From assembly GCA_037953625.1 (NCBI GenBank), contig CM075651.1, forward strand, positions 135,374,501 to 135,438,500: a stretch of DNA of 64,000 bases. The letters run 5' to 3'. This DNA is from Crotalaria pallida. Taxonomy: Eukaryota; Streptophyta; Magnoliopsida; Fabales; Fabaceae. Position 1 is the first letter of the stretch. Every line of letters begins with the position of its first letter. The translations under genes were made by a program, and so were the position numbers. The notes under the pieces are model-generated. The model saw only the letters and a list, made by a program, of their open reading frames with translations. It was not told the DNA's origin and searched no databases. Positions 10,836 to 21,553 of this stretch are shown here, in pieces.

Positions 10836-11964
10836 TTTTTAGCTCAGGGGATTACACTACAAAACCATTTATTCTTTCAGACTTTTCTTTTATTCTACCT
10901 TTATTTTGTGTCATTTTGCTTTCACAACAATATCCAAGTACTCTATAACATTGTCATCCTAATCCTCACAACCACTAAAAAAAATAAAAAATACCATTAC
11001 TACCATCAGCAACATCATCATCCCATAAGGGTCACCCCTACAAAATTTCTTGCAATTCTCCCTCATACCCTTTAAAAATGTTTTCTCCTTATTATTACCA
11101 ATCAAAGATGAAATATAGGCTTGCACTATGTCCACAAGGTCCAGAGATCATGGACTTACAACCATTGTCGCGGTACTCAAAACCATATTGCATTGATTAT
11201 AATGTTTTTTTTCTCATGAGATCCAATGTTGCCAGCTTCACTTAAACTCTGTTAATTGTTAAGACTTTGATTGAAAAAAAAATTGCTCAATATTTTGAGC
11301 CTTTGTTCATTCATATCTTCAACTCTAACATGGTTTATATGAAGTTAAAAACATTAGATCTTAAGACCCTCATGGAAATCCCAAACAAGATCGATCAATC
11401 TATTAGTTGTTTTGGGCTGCGATGAAATTTTGAGCCAAGCAATAAGTTTCGATTGCATATCCTTGATTTTTTTCAATGTTGTGAACACTGTGCAAGCTTA
11501 TATATGTTGCATCTTTGATTATTGGTAATTAATATGGTGAAAAAAATGTTAGAATGATATCTTGAAGGAGATTTGAAAGAGATTTTTAGGTGAAGATTCA
11601 TATGGGATGATGATGGTGGTGATGGTAGTAATAATATTCTTAATTTTATTTATTTATTTTTTTTTTTGTGATGGTGGGGATTCTCTTATGACATTGTTTT
11701 GGGGTACTTGACCATTATTGTGCAAGCAAAGTAAAACAAAGAAAAAAGGTAAAACTAAAAGAAGAATGATAAAGAATAAGAGTAGTGTTATTTTGACATC
11801 CAGAATGGCTATATGTAATTGACATCTATTTGTCTTATATGCAAAATAGGTTGTTTCTGCATATAAGACAAGCAAATGTCAATTACAGATGTCCATCCTA
11901 AATGTCAAAATAACATTAACCTAAAGAATAATTTGTTTTCTAGTGTAATTCACTGAGCTAAAAA
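10836..11964. mobile_element. Terminal-inverted-repeat element, 1.1 kb (copy B)
   Basis: This is the counterpart of 2439-3577, with better conserved ends. The left 'tttttagctcag' and the right 'ctgagctaaaaa' are exact complements, and the inverted match continues inward for about 42 bp with few mismatches. An internal hairpin lies at 11787-11914. Neither copy shows an obvious target-site duplication because both sit in the same duplicated block. Confidence 0.55.
11787..11914. repeat. Internal hairpin with ~59 bp arms (copy B)
   Basis: The left arm begins 'gttattttgacatcc' and the right arm ends 'ggatg...atgtcaaaataac'. The central words 'tgtcttatatgca' and 'tgcatataagaca' are exact complements around a loop of about 10 bases. 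Only a handful of mismatches occur over about 59 paired positions. A diverged reverse-orientation relative is visible at about 20505-20660. Confidence 0.75.
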
Positions 11965-12265
11965 ACTAAAGAATAACATGTTTCGGGGCATTGGATTTAT
12001 TTAGTTAAACAAGGATTGTGATATTAGTGATTCAACACTACAGATTTGATTATTTATGCAAAATCTGTATTTGAGCTTTTCAGGAAGTTTAGAGTAAAGT
12101 AAAATGAAATTTCGAAGTTTCTCTCTATTCATTGAATAGGGTGAATAAAGAGGAGAAAGACAATGGCGTCACAATTGCATCTTGATTAAAATATCTGGTC
12201 AAGTGCATAAAGTGATCTGAGTTTGAAGAGCAGCCAACATCTTTGTGCAACGCTCTTGCTGATAA

Positions 12266-13253
12266 GTTTTGCTCTGCACCGGGTGCTGTCATACACCCGG
12301 TTTTGTGGCCATTGATTTGGGTCCCTTTTTATCAATGACGGGAAATGTTTATCGGATAAAGGTGGAACTGATTACCCGGTGTACATACACTACTCGTTAT
12401 GCATTATTTTCGTTCCGTTATGCACCTTTTTTTTTCGTCCCTTTTTTTTAATTTCCGTCCCTTTTTTTCGTCCTTTTTTTTATTTTCATCCTTTTTTTTA
12501 TTTACGTCCTTTTTTTATTTTTTACTTTATAATGTCCTAATAAGTAAATAATAAAAATAATAAATAAATAAATATTTTTAACAATAAATTAATAATAATA
12601 ACATGCGTTGTTAAAAATAATAATATTCGCTATTAAAATAGTGATAGAGGTAGGTTTTATTTCACCTTTCATTTCTCACACACTTCACTCTCTATTAAAA
12701 TAATGATTAGAAGTTACTTTTTAATATGAATTATGATCGATTTTTTTAATATGCATTATGACAAAGGGCATTTTTTTTAACCCCAAATCTCAACATATTC
12801 TGAACAAGGTATGGAGCCAATGAACATATTAACCCCAAATCTCAATCTTAACCGCAAATCTCGATCTTTATAAAGTGTCGGTCATATTAACCCCATACCC
12901 TCAAAAACAAAAGAAGAAGAAGATGATACCGTGGGCTCGGAGGAAGGGGAAGATGCGAAGCTGAAGTTGAAGATGCGGAGGAAGGGAGGCTCGAAGCTGA
13001 AGATGCGGTCGGAGGAAGAGATGCAAAGAAGCTCGGATGAAGAGAGGCTCGTATAGCTCGGAGGAAGAGAGAGGCTCGGAGGAAGAGAAGTTCGGAGGAA
13101 GAGATGAAAGAAATGAGTGAGTTGGAGGAAGAGAGCAAAACGGGGTTGGTAAAAAAAATGGAATTATTGCAATTAGAACCGTTTACCTATAATAATAGGT
13201 AAATTCAATAAGTGCACATGTGCACTCTATTGTTGAGCAGTGCAGAGCAAAAC
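12266..13253. mobile_element. 988 bp TIR element unique to copy B
   Basis: Perfect 14 bp terminal inverted repeats, 'gttttgctctgcac' (12266-12279) and 'gtgcagagcaaaac' (13240-13253), bound a segment that is absent from copy A, where 'cttgctgat' joins 'tttgttacttc' directly. Inside are a 'ccgggtg/cacccgg' hairpin near the left end, a T-rich section, a purine-rich minisatellite of 'gctcggaggaagag' words (about 12930-13130) and a 14 bp palindrome 'gtgcacatgtgcac' near the right end. The minus-strand 83-codon frame over the minisatellite is low-complexity. I could not identify a clean target duplication, so the superfamily is unknown. Confidence 0.7.
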
Positions 13254-13669
13254 CGTTCATATGTTACTTTTGTGCTTGTTCCAAATTTCAAGATTTTTTA
13301 TTTAAAGTATGGAAGGGAGTTAGTAAGGAATGTGTGATATAGATTGGTTAAAGAAATTCGACATTATTATATTTAAAGACTTATTATCATCATTATTTAG
13401 GGATTTATAATTATTTATATTTATCTATAGGGATTTGATTTTATAAATAGGGTTTTATTAGGGTTTTTTTTTAATAATTAGGATTTAGTTCAACTTAGCT
13501 TATAAAAATAGGCATTGGTTACAAATTTCGAGACTACTTTTGCTGATTGATTAATTATTAATTATACACTAATACTCCCACGCCTTAGGTTATAGGAATA
13601 TTTAAGGTTTATTTAAGTGAGTGTCCTAGTTCACAACTTTTAACTGCTCCAATCATTTGATATATTTTG

Positions 13670-13943
13670 CTCCCTCCGTCCTTAATTATAAGGTCCTCTT
13701 AACATTTTTATTTTGTCCCTATTTATAAGGTCCTTTACCAATTTTCAATGAGCATTAATTATTTTTTTTCCACAAACACCCATATTTATTTAACACTTTT
13801 TAGATTCCCAATAATATTAATAGGGGTAATTTTGAAAATACATATCAAAATTTCACATTTCCAATACAATTAACTAAATTATTCCACTTTCTTAATGGAC
13901 GTGAAATCTCCCAAGAGGGCCTTATAATTAGGAACGGAGGTAG
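13670..13943. mobile_element. Stowaway-like (Tc1/mariner) MITE
   Basis: The left terminus 'ctccctccgtccttaatta' and the right terminus, which reads 'ctacctccgttcctaatta' on the other strand, form TIRs of the Stowaway type. The element lies between TG (left, probably a mutated TA) and TA (right). Copy A (about 4290) lacks it and reads through 'gatatattttatttattt', giving a clean empty site. It is non-coding and about 274 bp long. Confidence 0.85.
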
Positions 13944-14141
13944 TATTTATTTAATAAAAAAATAGGTAAGGAGGATTTATGTTTAGCATTTAAATGTCTA
14001 ATTTATTTTGTAATATGTTTTTTTTTTAATATTTTAAAAGCCCTCCCGCAATAAAAATAAAAATTAACTAGCCTTAGAGGCTAAGATTAATAAATGTCAA
14101 CGTGTTGGATTATCTAGTTGAGTCAAAGGCATTTTTGTTGG

Positions 14142-15592
14142 AATACAAGTGAGCTAACAAACACCTAGAAAAGGGGGTGGGGGGGGGGGGGAGGGGCGAA
14201 TAGGTGTGTCAGAGTTAACTATTTTCGTTTTCAATCAAAACTATTTGCGCTTGAAGTGCTTTATTTGGTTGATGTTCAGTACTTTTATCTGGTAATACAG
14301 GATAACCAACCAGATAACTGAGGCTTAGTGGTTCAAAAATGATCTTTTGAGTAATCTTTTTGTACAACCAGCAAAAGTATCAATCAACAACAAATAAAGG
14401 ATGATTAATCAAGAGTTAATCCCTTAAAAAATTTAGTTTCAATTATTCAAGAATTTGATTTATCGAAAAATGGTTTTTAAGCGAAATCGAATGAAAACAT
14501 TAAAAGTAAAGGAAAAATGTAAGAGATATGAGACATAGGATTTTATACCGGTTCACCCTTGATATTTCAAAGGCTACATCCAGTCCTCCCGATCTGATTT
14601 GGGAGAATTGCTATAAAGGAATTTAGAAATCGTATCCATACAAAATGTGCACCTCAAGACCCTCACTTGATCGTCTCACAAGGGATTCCTCACCCTTGAC
14701 CTTGTACCCTATTGAGCTTCTAAATCTCCTTAATCCTCTGTGGTTGAAGGTTGCCTCCCCTTTGAATCCAATTGAAATCTCTTCAACTCTTGAAACCTTC
14801 AAGCTCTATGGTGATACCCCACATCAAAAACTCTTAAGAAATCTTCTAATTGTTGTCTCTTCAAGTTGCACTATGATTGCAGAATTGACAACACGTATCT
14901 AGCATTTTTTATCTTTGAATCTCAATGACTCTAATGAGAAAGTATGATTGCATGAGATTCTTTTGTGAATTTGAGAAGGCTTTGAGTATGATCAATGTTC
15001 TTTGAAAAATCTTGGAGAAATTTGAACGGCTCTTTGTTTAATCTAAAAAACTTGTAAAAAGTATTGGTTATTCGTTTTCAAAACTCATAGGATATATAAA
15101 TTGTATTTTCCCAAAGAAAGATTAAAGAAACAATTCATTTTTAACAACTTTAACTGTCATTATCCAGTTAAATAGGGTAATTAGCCAGATATATAGCACA
15201 TTGAACTGCACACTGAATTAATCGGTTAATAATTCCCGTTAACCGGATAACTTAGTTCATTTTGGCCAAATTTATACTTTTATGAGGAAACTACAATTAT
15301 ATACCTATATATAAACTTATATCAATATCCTAGCCATTCAATGATGCATGATTTATTTATTAAAAAGGTTTTCAAAACTCTATGCATCAATTTTCAAAAA
15401 CATAATGCAAAGTAATGACTCAATGCACACAATTTCAAGTTAAACTTACTACTTAGCCTAGACTCTACCCAAACACACACGTTAGGGATATTAAAAGATA
15501 AAACATGTGTTAACTACATAAGTCCTATGTGAATGATGGAATCCTCGAGTCTTTGACTTCTTCTCGTGTTGTTGATTTTTGTTCTTTGTGTG
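14142..15592 (-). repeat. SIRE-like LTR remnant, reverse orientation (copy B, longer)
   Basis: It contains the same 'acacctagaaaaggggg' signature and 'ggttcacccttgatatttc' word as 4482-5008 but continues for about 930 bp beyond the end of the duplicated block. The 85-codon frame at 14645 is not convincing. A long interrupted G run (about 14173-14192) could form G-quadruplex structure. Confidence 0.45.
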
Positions 15593-16320
15593 CAGGGCCG
15601 TCTCGGCACATGTTCGAGGAGGTGCGACCGCACAGGGCCTCCGATTTTTAGGGGCCCCCGCCGATTTTTTTCCTTTATAGTATACTAGAGTATACTTCTA
15701 AAAAAATAATACTAATTATTATTAATATATGAAAAATTAAAAATATCTTATATAATAATAGGGCTTAACTTTGAGTCTTGACTTTAACTAAAAGTAAAAA
15801 AAAAAAAGTTCTGTCATCTATTTCTCACCTTAGAAAGAAGTGGGAATTAACTATTAAAGAATCCTCTTATACTATCTTTGTCAACAGTTCAGCTTACTTT
15901 TTGAATCTTGCTCTGCCTATTAACACGTTTTCAATTTTCATCTCCTATTATACCTTCAATTTTCGATTGAAGGTCGATGATTGAAACTTTTTCACATCCA
16001 TAAAATCTGATTGTGGCGTGGAATAAGTGATAATTGATTGATCGCCGATTCGCCGCCCCACAACCAGGTTGTTTCACTCTTGCTCACAACCCTTGGAAAT
16101 TAAATTATCATATCAATGTTGATTATTTGATTTACCCTTATTGAAATTGTGATCAGTGATATGTCCTTGTTGATTTATTTGGATAGATATAGGTTTGATT
16201 GTTTTAAATTATGGTTCCTAAAATTAGGAAATAAGAGTCTGGATTTGAAAAGCATAAAAAAAAGAAAAGAATTGAAGAGTTAGCCCAATCTCAAAGGGGT
16301 GATCTTGATAAGATCAAATT
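15593..16320 (+). mobile_element. hAT-type transposon 5' end
   Basis: It begins 'cagggccgtctcggcacatg', of the CAGGGCC... type seen at plant hAT ends, and leads into a short degraded transposase start at 16211. It is cut at about 16320, where the hairpin-rich repeat begins, so no right terminus or target duplication can be shown. Confidence 0.5.
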
Positions 16321-16330
16321 ATTGATTGTA
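16211..16330 (+). pseudogene. hAT transposase N-terminal remnant (zf-MYM/TTF type)
   Basis: The ATG at 16211 gives 'MVPKIRK', then a TAG, then 'ESGFEKHKKKKRIEELAQ' and 'SQRGDLDKI'. This resembles the N-terminus of plant TTF-type zinc-finger/hAT-dimerisation proteins, which usually begin with a basic KRKKKxxxEEL segment followed by SQxGxLD. It has an internal stop and is cut by the repeat junction at about 16320. The assignment rests on recognition of this short motif only. Confidence 0.5.
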
Positions 16331-17101
16331 ATTTTATAACACACGTTGATCCCTCAGCGTGTGTTATAAAATTACAATCAATAATCATTGGCTACTAGCT
16401 CTATCAACTTAACACACGCTGAGGGTTGAACGTGTTTGCAAATTTTTTTATATTTTTGCAAGCACGCTGACTCCTCAGCGCATATTATGAATTTAAATTT
16501 TAACACACACACTAACCCATCAAGCTTGGAGTTTTAGTTTACAAACCTCCAACATTAGACCTCAAACTTCATTTTTTTAATTTTTCCTAATACCCCTACA
16601 CTCAAACCCCAAACCCCATTCGCTCGCTCTCTCCCCAATCACCTTCATCTTCCACCCTCCGCTACCACAGCCACCGTCTGCCGCCGCCGCCATCACCCTA
16701 TTTTCTCTTCCCTTCACCACCCTCTGCCATTGCCGCCACCACTGCTGCTCAAAATTATGCGTTGTTCATGTTCTAAAGAGATAGTACCTACTATGCATAT
16801 ACAGTGGTTAGTTACAGTCATTTCTGATGATGCTCCTTTTTTTTTCATTCGTGGAATTGATGATGCTCCTTTGATTTATGTGGAATTGAACTTTGCTAGC
16901 TGTAATTTTCAGTCATTTCTCATTCGTTTTTTTCTTTAACTGTTTCACAAATTCCGACAAACCAGTGTCGGAAAATTTTTGAATTTTTCGACACCGGGGT
17001 ATCGGAATTTATTGGAACATTGCTTTTTTTTTATATTTAAAAAATTCCGACACCTCCTTGTCGGAAATTCAAAAAATTCCGACACTGGTTTGTCGGAATT
17101 T
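16321..17101. repeat. Hairpin-rich repeat, copy 2
   Basis: This matches 5340-6040 closely. It shares the 'acacgctgagg' words, the word 'ctactagctctat', the CT-rich block with 'gccattgccgccaccac', and the 'ttccgacac' inverted words at its end. It interrupts the hAT remnant at about 16320. A 69-codon frame at 16730 is an accidental opening. Confidence 0.65.
16949..17101. repeat. Inverted repeat of TTCCGACAC words, ~61 bp arms
   Basis: The left arm starts 'aaattccgacaaaccagtgt' and the right arm ends 'acactggtttgtcggaattt'. Within each arm a second 'ttccgacac'-type word pairs as well. The spacer is about 25 A/T-rich bases. The corresponding part of copy 1 (about 5955-6040) keeps only the left arm. 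Confidence 0.8.
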
Positions 17102-17337
17102 ATACAGTTATGTAAAAAAAAAATAAAAACAGAAAGATAAGATATTTACTTTCAACAATATGTATACAAAGTCCATTGAATGAGGAGAAAGGTTTTTTTT
17201 TTTTTTTTAAGAGTGTTTTTGGGTTTTAGAAAGGGAAGAAGGTAGAAGATGAAGGTGGAAGAAGGTGGATAATGGAGTTTGTGGTTGGAGAAGAAGAAGG
17301 GACACTTTGTTAAGTGAAGAAGGTTGGAGGAGGAGGA

Positions 17338-17703
17338 GAAGAAGAAGAAGAAGAAGAAGAAGAAGAAGAAGAAGAAGAAGAAGAAGAAGAAGAAGAAGAA
17401 GAAGAAGAAGAAGAAGAAGAAGAAGAAGAAGAAGAAGAAGAAGAAGAAGAAGAAGAAGAAGAAGAAGAAGAAGAAGAAGAAGAAGAAGAAGAAGAAGAAG
17501 AAGAAGAAGAAGAAGAAGAAGAAGAAGAAGAAGAAGAAGAAGAAGAAGAAGAAGAAGAAGAAGAAGAAGAAGAAGAAGAAGAAGAAGAAGAAGAAGAAGA
17601 AGAAGAAGAAGAAGAAGAAGAAGAAGAAGAAGAAGAAGAAGAAGAAGAAGAAGAAGAAGAAGAAGAAGAAGAAGAAGAAGAAGAAGAAGAAGAAGAAGAA
17701 GAA
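17338..17703. repeat. Perfect (GAA)122 microsatellite
   Basis: 366 bases of uninterrupted GAA, preceded by a short GGA run (17325-17337) and followed by a run of seven Gs. All three frames on each strand are open, giving poly-E, poly-K, poly-R or poly-F, which is why long open frames appear here. They have no other protein-like content and are not genes. Length and perfection suggest recent expansion, or possibly an assembly-sensitive locus. Long GAA/TTC tracts are known to form triplex (sticky) DNA. Confidence 0.98.
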
Positions 17704-18495
17704 GGGGGGGTTTGGGAAAGGAAGGAGTGAATGGGGTTTGAGAAATGAAGGGTGTTTTTGACTTTTTTTCAATTAAAATGGGGTTTGAGAAATGAATTTT
17801 GTTTTTGACTTTTTTTCAATTAAAATGGGGTTTGAGTCTAATGTGTGAGATTTGTGGACTAAAATTTTCAAGTTTGTGTTATGAAATTTGCAAGCTCACT
17901 TACTTCACAATTTTGATCCGATTGCTTATCTGTCCAAGGTCTTATTCCGAACAATAGCCAAGAACTAACTCACAGCAAGTTAGAATGGCACTATCAAGAG
18001 ACAATATTCTTTGACTTACATAGATCAAACCGAAGTAGTATGAAACCCGCATCAGAATCATTATTTGTATTAAAAGTTGAATTTATTCAAATATTACTAT
18101 GATTAGCAAATAATGAAAGATACGTCATATATCTTATATTAGAGATGGATCTCAAAATATCCTACCTCGACAATTAGGGATAAACACAACATCATTTATG
18201 ATAATAGATAATCTAATCTATCAAAAACTAAGATGATCAAAGGAAGATTATTTAAAAAGAAAACTTATCCAACAAGGAAATTCAACCATAATGGCGATAC
18301 CGAAGAATTCCTATAAATATAGCATAAAGGAATTTGCTGAACACAATATAATTGCAATTACAATAACACATGCAAGTTCATATATGATCTCTTTTTGCTT
18401 CTTACCCTCTGTATGTCTACGAGGCATTAAAGAGGACCTTTCCTCTCAAAACTGGAGGATCCCTCGTCAGCTAACTTGAATGAGCAATATTACAC
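17704..18495. other. Spacer, no gene seen
   Basis: After the microsatellite, a 'aaatggggtttgagaaatgaa' type word (split over neighbouring copies) recurs two to three times between 17730 and 17835. The remainder is unclassified AT-rich DNA, and the 62-codon frame at 18291 has no recognisable content. Confidence 0.5.
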
Positions 18496-19863
18496 AAACT
18501 GTCGCTTTAGTCCCTCACTTTGTAAGGAGCTTTCATTTTAGTCCTGACTTTTCAATAATTCCTTTTTAGTCCCTCACTTTGAAAAAAGTTAAACCCGTTA
18601 GTCCCTGACAACGTTTTCCGTTTATAGACGTTAACGTCGCCGTTAATTTATAATATCGTATTTCATTTTAGTCCCTAACTTAAAATTTTTAATTCATTTT
18701 AGTCCCTTACGTGTTTCATTTTAGTGTCCCTAACTTAAAATTTTTAATTCACTTTAGTCCCTCACTATAATAACAATGATGTTTTTTTCTCTTTTCTCTT
18801 GTAGTGTGACTACCTTAAAAATATTGTGTGTTCTTCTTGTTATTCTGTAAACTAACTTTATAGTTTATATAAGCACTGACTCCAAACTTTGCACCTGAAG
18901 GTATCAATAGGAAAGTTTCTTTCGGATGAACACTTCAAAGTACATTATTTCATTATCCATATAACTAGTATGTTTTTACTCTAAACTCTTTAATGTTTTA
19001 GTTTTTTTTTATAAGCTCTTTAGTGTTTTAGTTATCTATCCATGTGTGAACAAACCGGAATCCTACGGACAACAAGTTAATATATATGAAGGGTCTTCCA
19101 TAATACAAAGCAGCGCCTCTGTTTGATAGGCTTGTGTTTAACAATGTATTCCATATTCACTTTACACTTATGAAATTTGCACATAGTTTGATTTCAAAAC
19201 TAAAACATTGTTGTAAAAAAAAAACTAAAACATTGTTTGTATTGATAGACAAAACAAGCTCTAGGTGAACGAGTTCGTATCTTGCTATCAAAAGCGGCTC
19301 CTTTGCCTAGGCATGTGAAGGAATTTTTGAGGTATGACGTTTGAATATCAAGCTAAACAAATTGGGGGAGTTTACAACATTTTGGTAATGACTATTAAAC
19401 ACAGAACTCAATAAAATATTTTAGAATCAAAACTATTGATACCTTCAAATGCAAAGCTTGGAGTCAATGTTTATATAAACTATAAAGTTAGTTTACAGAA
19501 TAGCAAGAAGAACCTACAGTCAACACTTTTATGGTAATCACACTACAAGAGAAAAGCGAAAGAAACATCATTATTATTGTTATTACAGTGGGTGACTAAA
19601 GTGAATTAAAATTTTTAAGTTAGGGGCTAAAATGAAACATGATATAATGAGGGACTAAAATGAATTAAAAATTTTAAGTCAGGGACTAAAATGAAATACG
19701 ATATTGTAAGTTAACGGCGACATTAACGTCCATAAACGGAAAACGTTGTCAGGGACTAACGTGAGTAACTTTTTTCAAAGTGAGGGACTAAAAAGGAATT
19801 ATTGAAAAGTCAGGGACTAAAATGAAAGCTCCTTACCAAGTGAGAGACTAAAGTGACAGTTTA
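18496..19863. mobile_element. Large foldback element, ~420 bp arms
   Basis: The left arm (about 18496-18913) and right arm (about 19432-19863) are inverted complements over their whole length. They contain many 'ttttagtccct' words, an 'aacgttttccgttta' word and a distal 'ctttatagtttatata' word. Small indels and local duplications distinguish the arms (the left arm repeats 'cctaacttaaaatttttaa'). The central 518 bp spacer is not repeated and has no gene. The long-TIR, no-transposase structure fits a foldback or MULE-like non-autonomous element. A 9 bp target duplication was looked for and not found. Confidence 0.85.
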
Positions 19864-21553
19864 GTCATATTTTATGCGAAAGCTACAAAATAAAAGAGAA
19901 CTTCGTAGTTTTAAGGCTCAAAGGATACATAGGATAGAGAGTTTATATATGATCCTCTCACCAAACCATACTTAACCTTTTCTTGCAGCTCCCAATTTTG
20001 GTGGACCAGAACACATTTGATGAAGTCCTAATTTTGGTGGACCTGAACACAATTTGATGCCTTAAGACATACTCCCTCAGTTAGTATTTATAAGGCACCT
20101 TTTAAAAGGTTTTGTTGTCCCTATCTATCTATATATATAAAAGGAGGAAACTTATTCTGTATGAAAAATAGTGCAAGGTGAAAAAAAAAAGGTGGGGTGG
20201 GATATCCTTCTTGTTGAAATGGCGACCGGATAAGTTAGCTACTTGCTTAAGAGCCATTTTCCATTTCTGCAACCACCTCTGCAATCTTCCTTTGAAGAAG
20301 AGGATGCTTGAAATGCTGCCATCGATCATAGCCTCACTGCACTGCACTCACACTATTCAAATGAATTATTTTGCTCAGACAAACTCAACTTGTGCTTTGC
20401 TTGTGTGTTGGTTACCAAAATGAATGAAAATATTACTCTATACTTTTGCAAACAGTATAAAAAAGGTATACTTACTCTTGACTCTTGAGTCAATGTAACA
20501 ACTTGGAGTTTTTTTTTTATATGCAGAAACAATTTTGTACATCTGCTTGTCTTGTCTTATGTGCTGAAATAAATTAAATTGTTTCTCCCTATAACACTAC
20601 TCTTATCACTATTATCATTGGTCTTTTATTTCTTTTTGTTTTTTTTTTACTTATTCATATCTTTAATAGTCCTTGAAAGTTGAAAGTTTCGAGTGTTTTG
20701 CTTTTGGTTCCTAGAATATTTTCTGAGCTTGACTCATTCATAATTATTTTGAAAATTTGGTTTTAATCCATATCATTAGAAAAAACATTTTAACTGCTAA
20801 TATGACTAACAGAATGTCACACATTCAGCATACACATGTGCAAGTATTGTGTGTCATCGATAAGATGACATAGATGATCCAGACACGCAAGAGTAAAAGG
20901 GCCAAAGCCCAATCCACAAACATATTTGGGTTGAGCTTTGACCCTTTTGCTATTCCGGATCCGGATCATACACATCAAGATCTCTCTGTAATGCAATGTT
21001 CAACGTAATGAGACAATGAAATCGACAATGGCCACTTGTATACTAGAAAAATCAATTTCTTAAGGATTGTGGCAAATTTTACTCCCTTTATTTCTTTATA
21101 GGTGTTGTTTTTTAAGAAAAAAATTGTTCTTGTATATCAGTGGTTTACAAAATGCAAGGTAGTAATAATGGTTTTCTTTTTTTTGGTCAATAATACCTTC
21201 ATCCTTAGTCAATAGAGGATAAATTATTTTTTAGGAACTAAAACCGGAGCATAATTAACCATTTTTTTTTTTCTGAGTCCCTTAAGCTTGTTTATTAATC
21301 ACTTAAGCCCACTGAAGTTTGGTTTTAAGCTAGGCTGCACTAATATGGATATATCAAGGCACTAGCTTCCCAGATAACTCTTGTTCAGCTTTGAAGCCTT
21401 GAGCAGAGAACCAGTATCACCATCATAAAGAAAAATGAAAAACTAGAAGAGTCAATACTCACTTCCTTCATAGTTGAAGAACATTACTGTTTGTTGCATA
21501 ATTGTTAACTGTGGTTGTTTGATTATACATCCTATGCAAAGTTATATGCACTT
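19864..21553. other. Spacer with repeat relics, no gene seen
   Basis: A single Stowaway-like end 'actccctcagttagtattta' lies near 20070 with no partner found. About 20505-20660 contains reverse-orientation words of the internal hairpin family ('ttatatgcagaaac', 'ataacactactctta'). A 20 bp-arm hairpin ('aaaagggccaaagcccaa') lies near 20895-20950. The opposed frames at 20129-20423 share one stretch and show no domain. From about 21058 the sequence is the 3' flank of the dioxygenase gene and is repeated at about 25550. Confidence 0.5.

Larger units (their letters stand above)
9188..14663. repeat. segmental duplication, copy B
   Basis: This is the direct-orientation partner of 801-5008, with the same order of internal elements. 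It is longer because it contains two extra insertions, a TIR element at 12266-13253 and a Stowaway-like MITE at 13670-13943. Homology stops near 14663, after which this copy continues further into the SIRE-like remnant than copy A does. No intact gene is present. Confidence 0.85.

Noticed and set aside
12887..13138. Minus-strand Ser-rich protein
   Set aside because: It is the translation of a purine-rich minisatellite inside a TIR element.
17152..17772. Long open frames of poly-Phe, poly-Arg, poly-Glu and poly-Lys
   Set aside because: They are the translation of a perfect GAA/TTC microsatellite, which has no stop in any frame. No other protein-like sequence is attached.
20070..20110. Second Stowaway MITE
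   Set aside because: Only one terminus is visible and no inverted partner was found within about 500 bp.
20120..20160. Helitron 5' end ('tctatatatataaaagg')
   Set aside because: Resembles some plant Helitron starts, but no CTAG end, hairpin or empty site could be tied to it.
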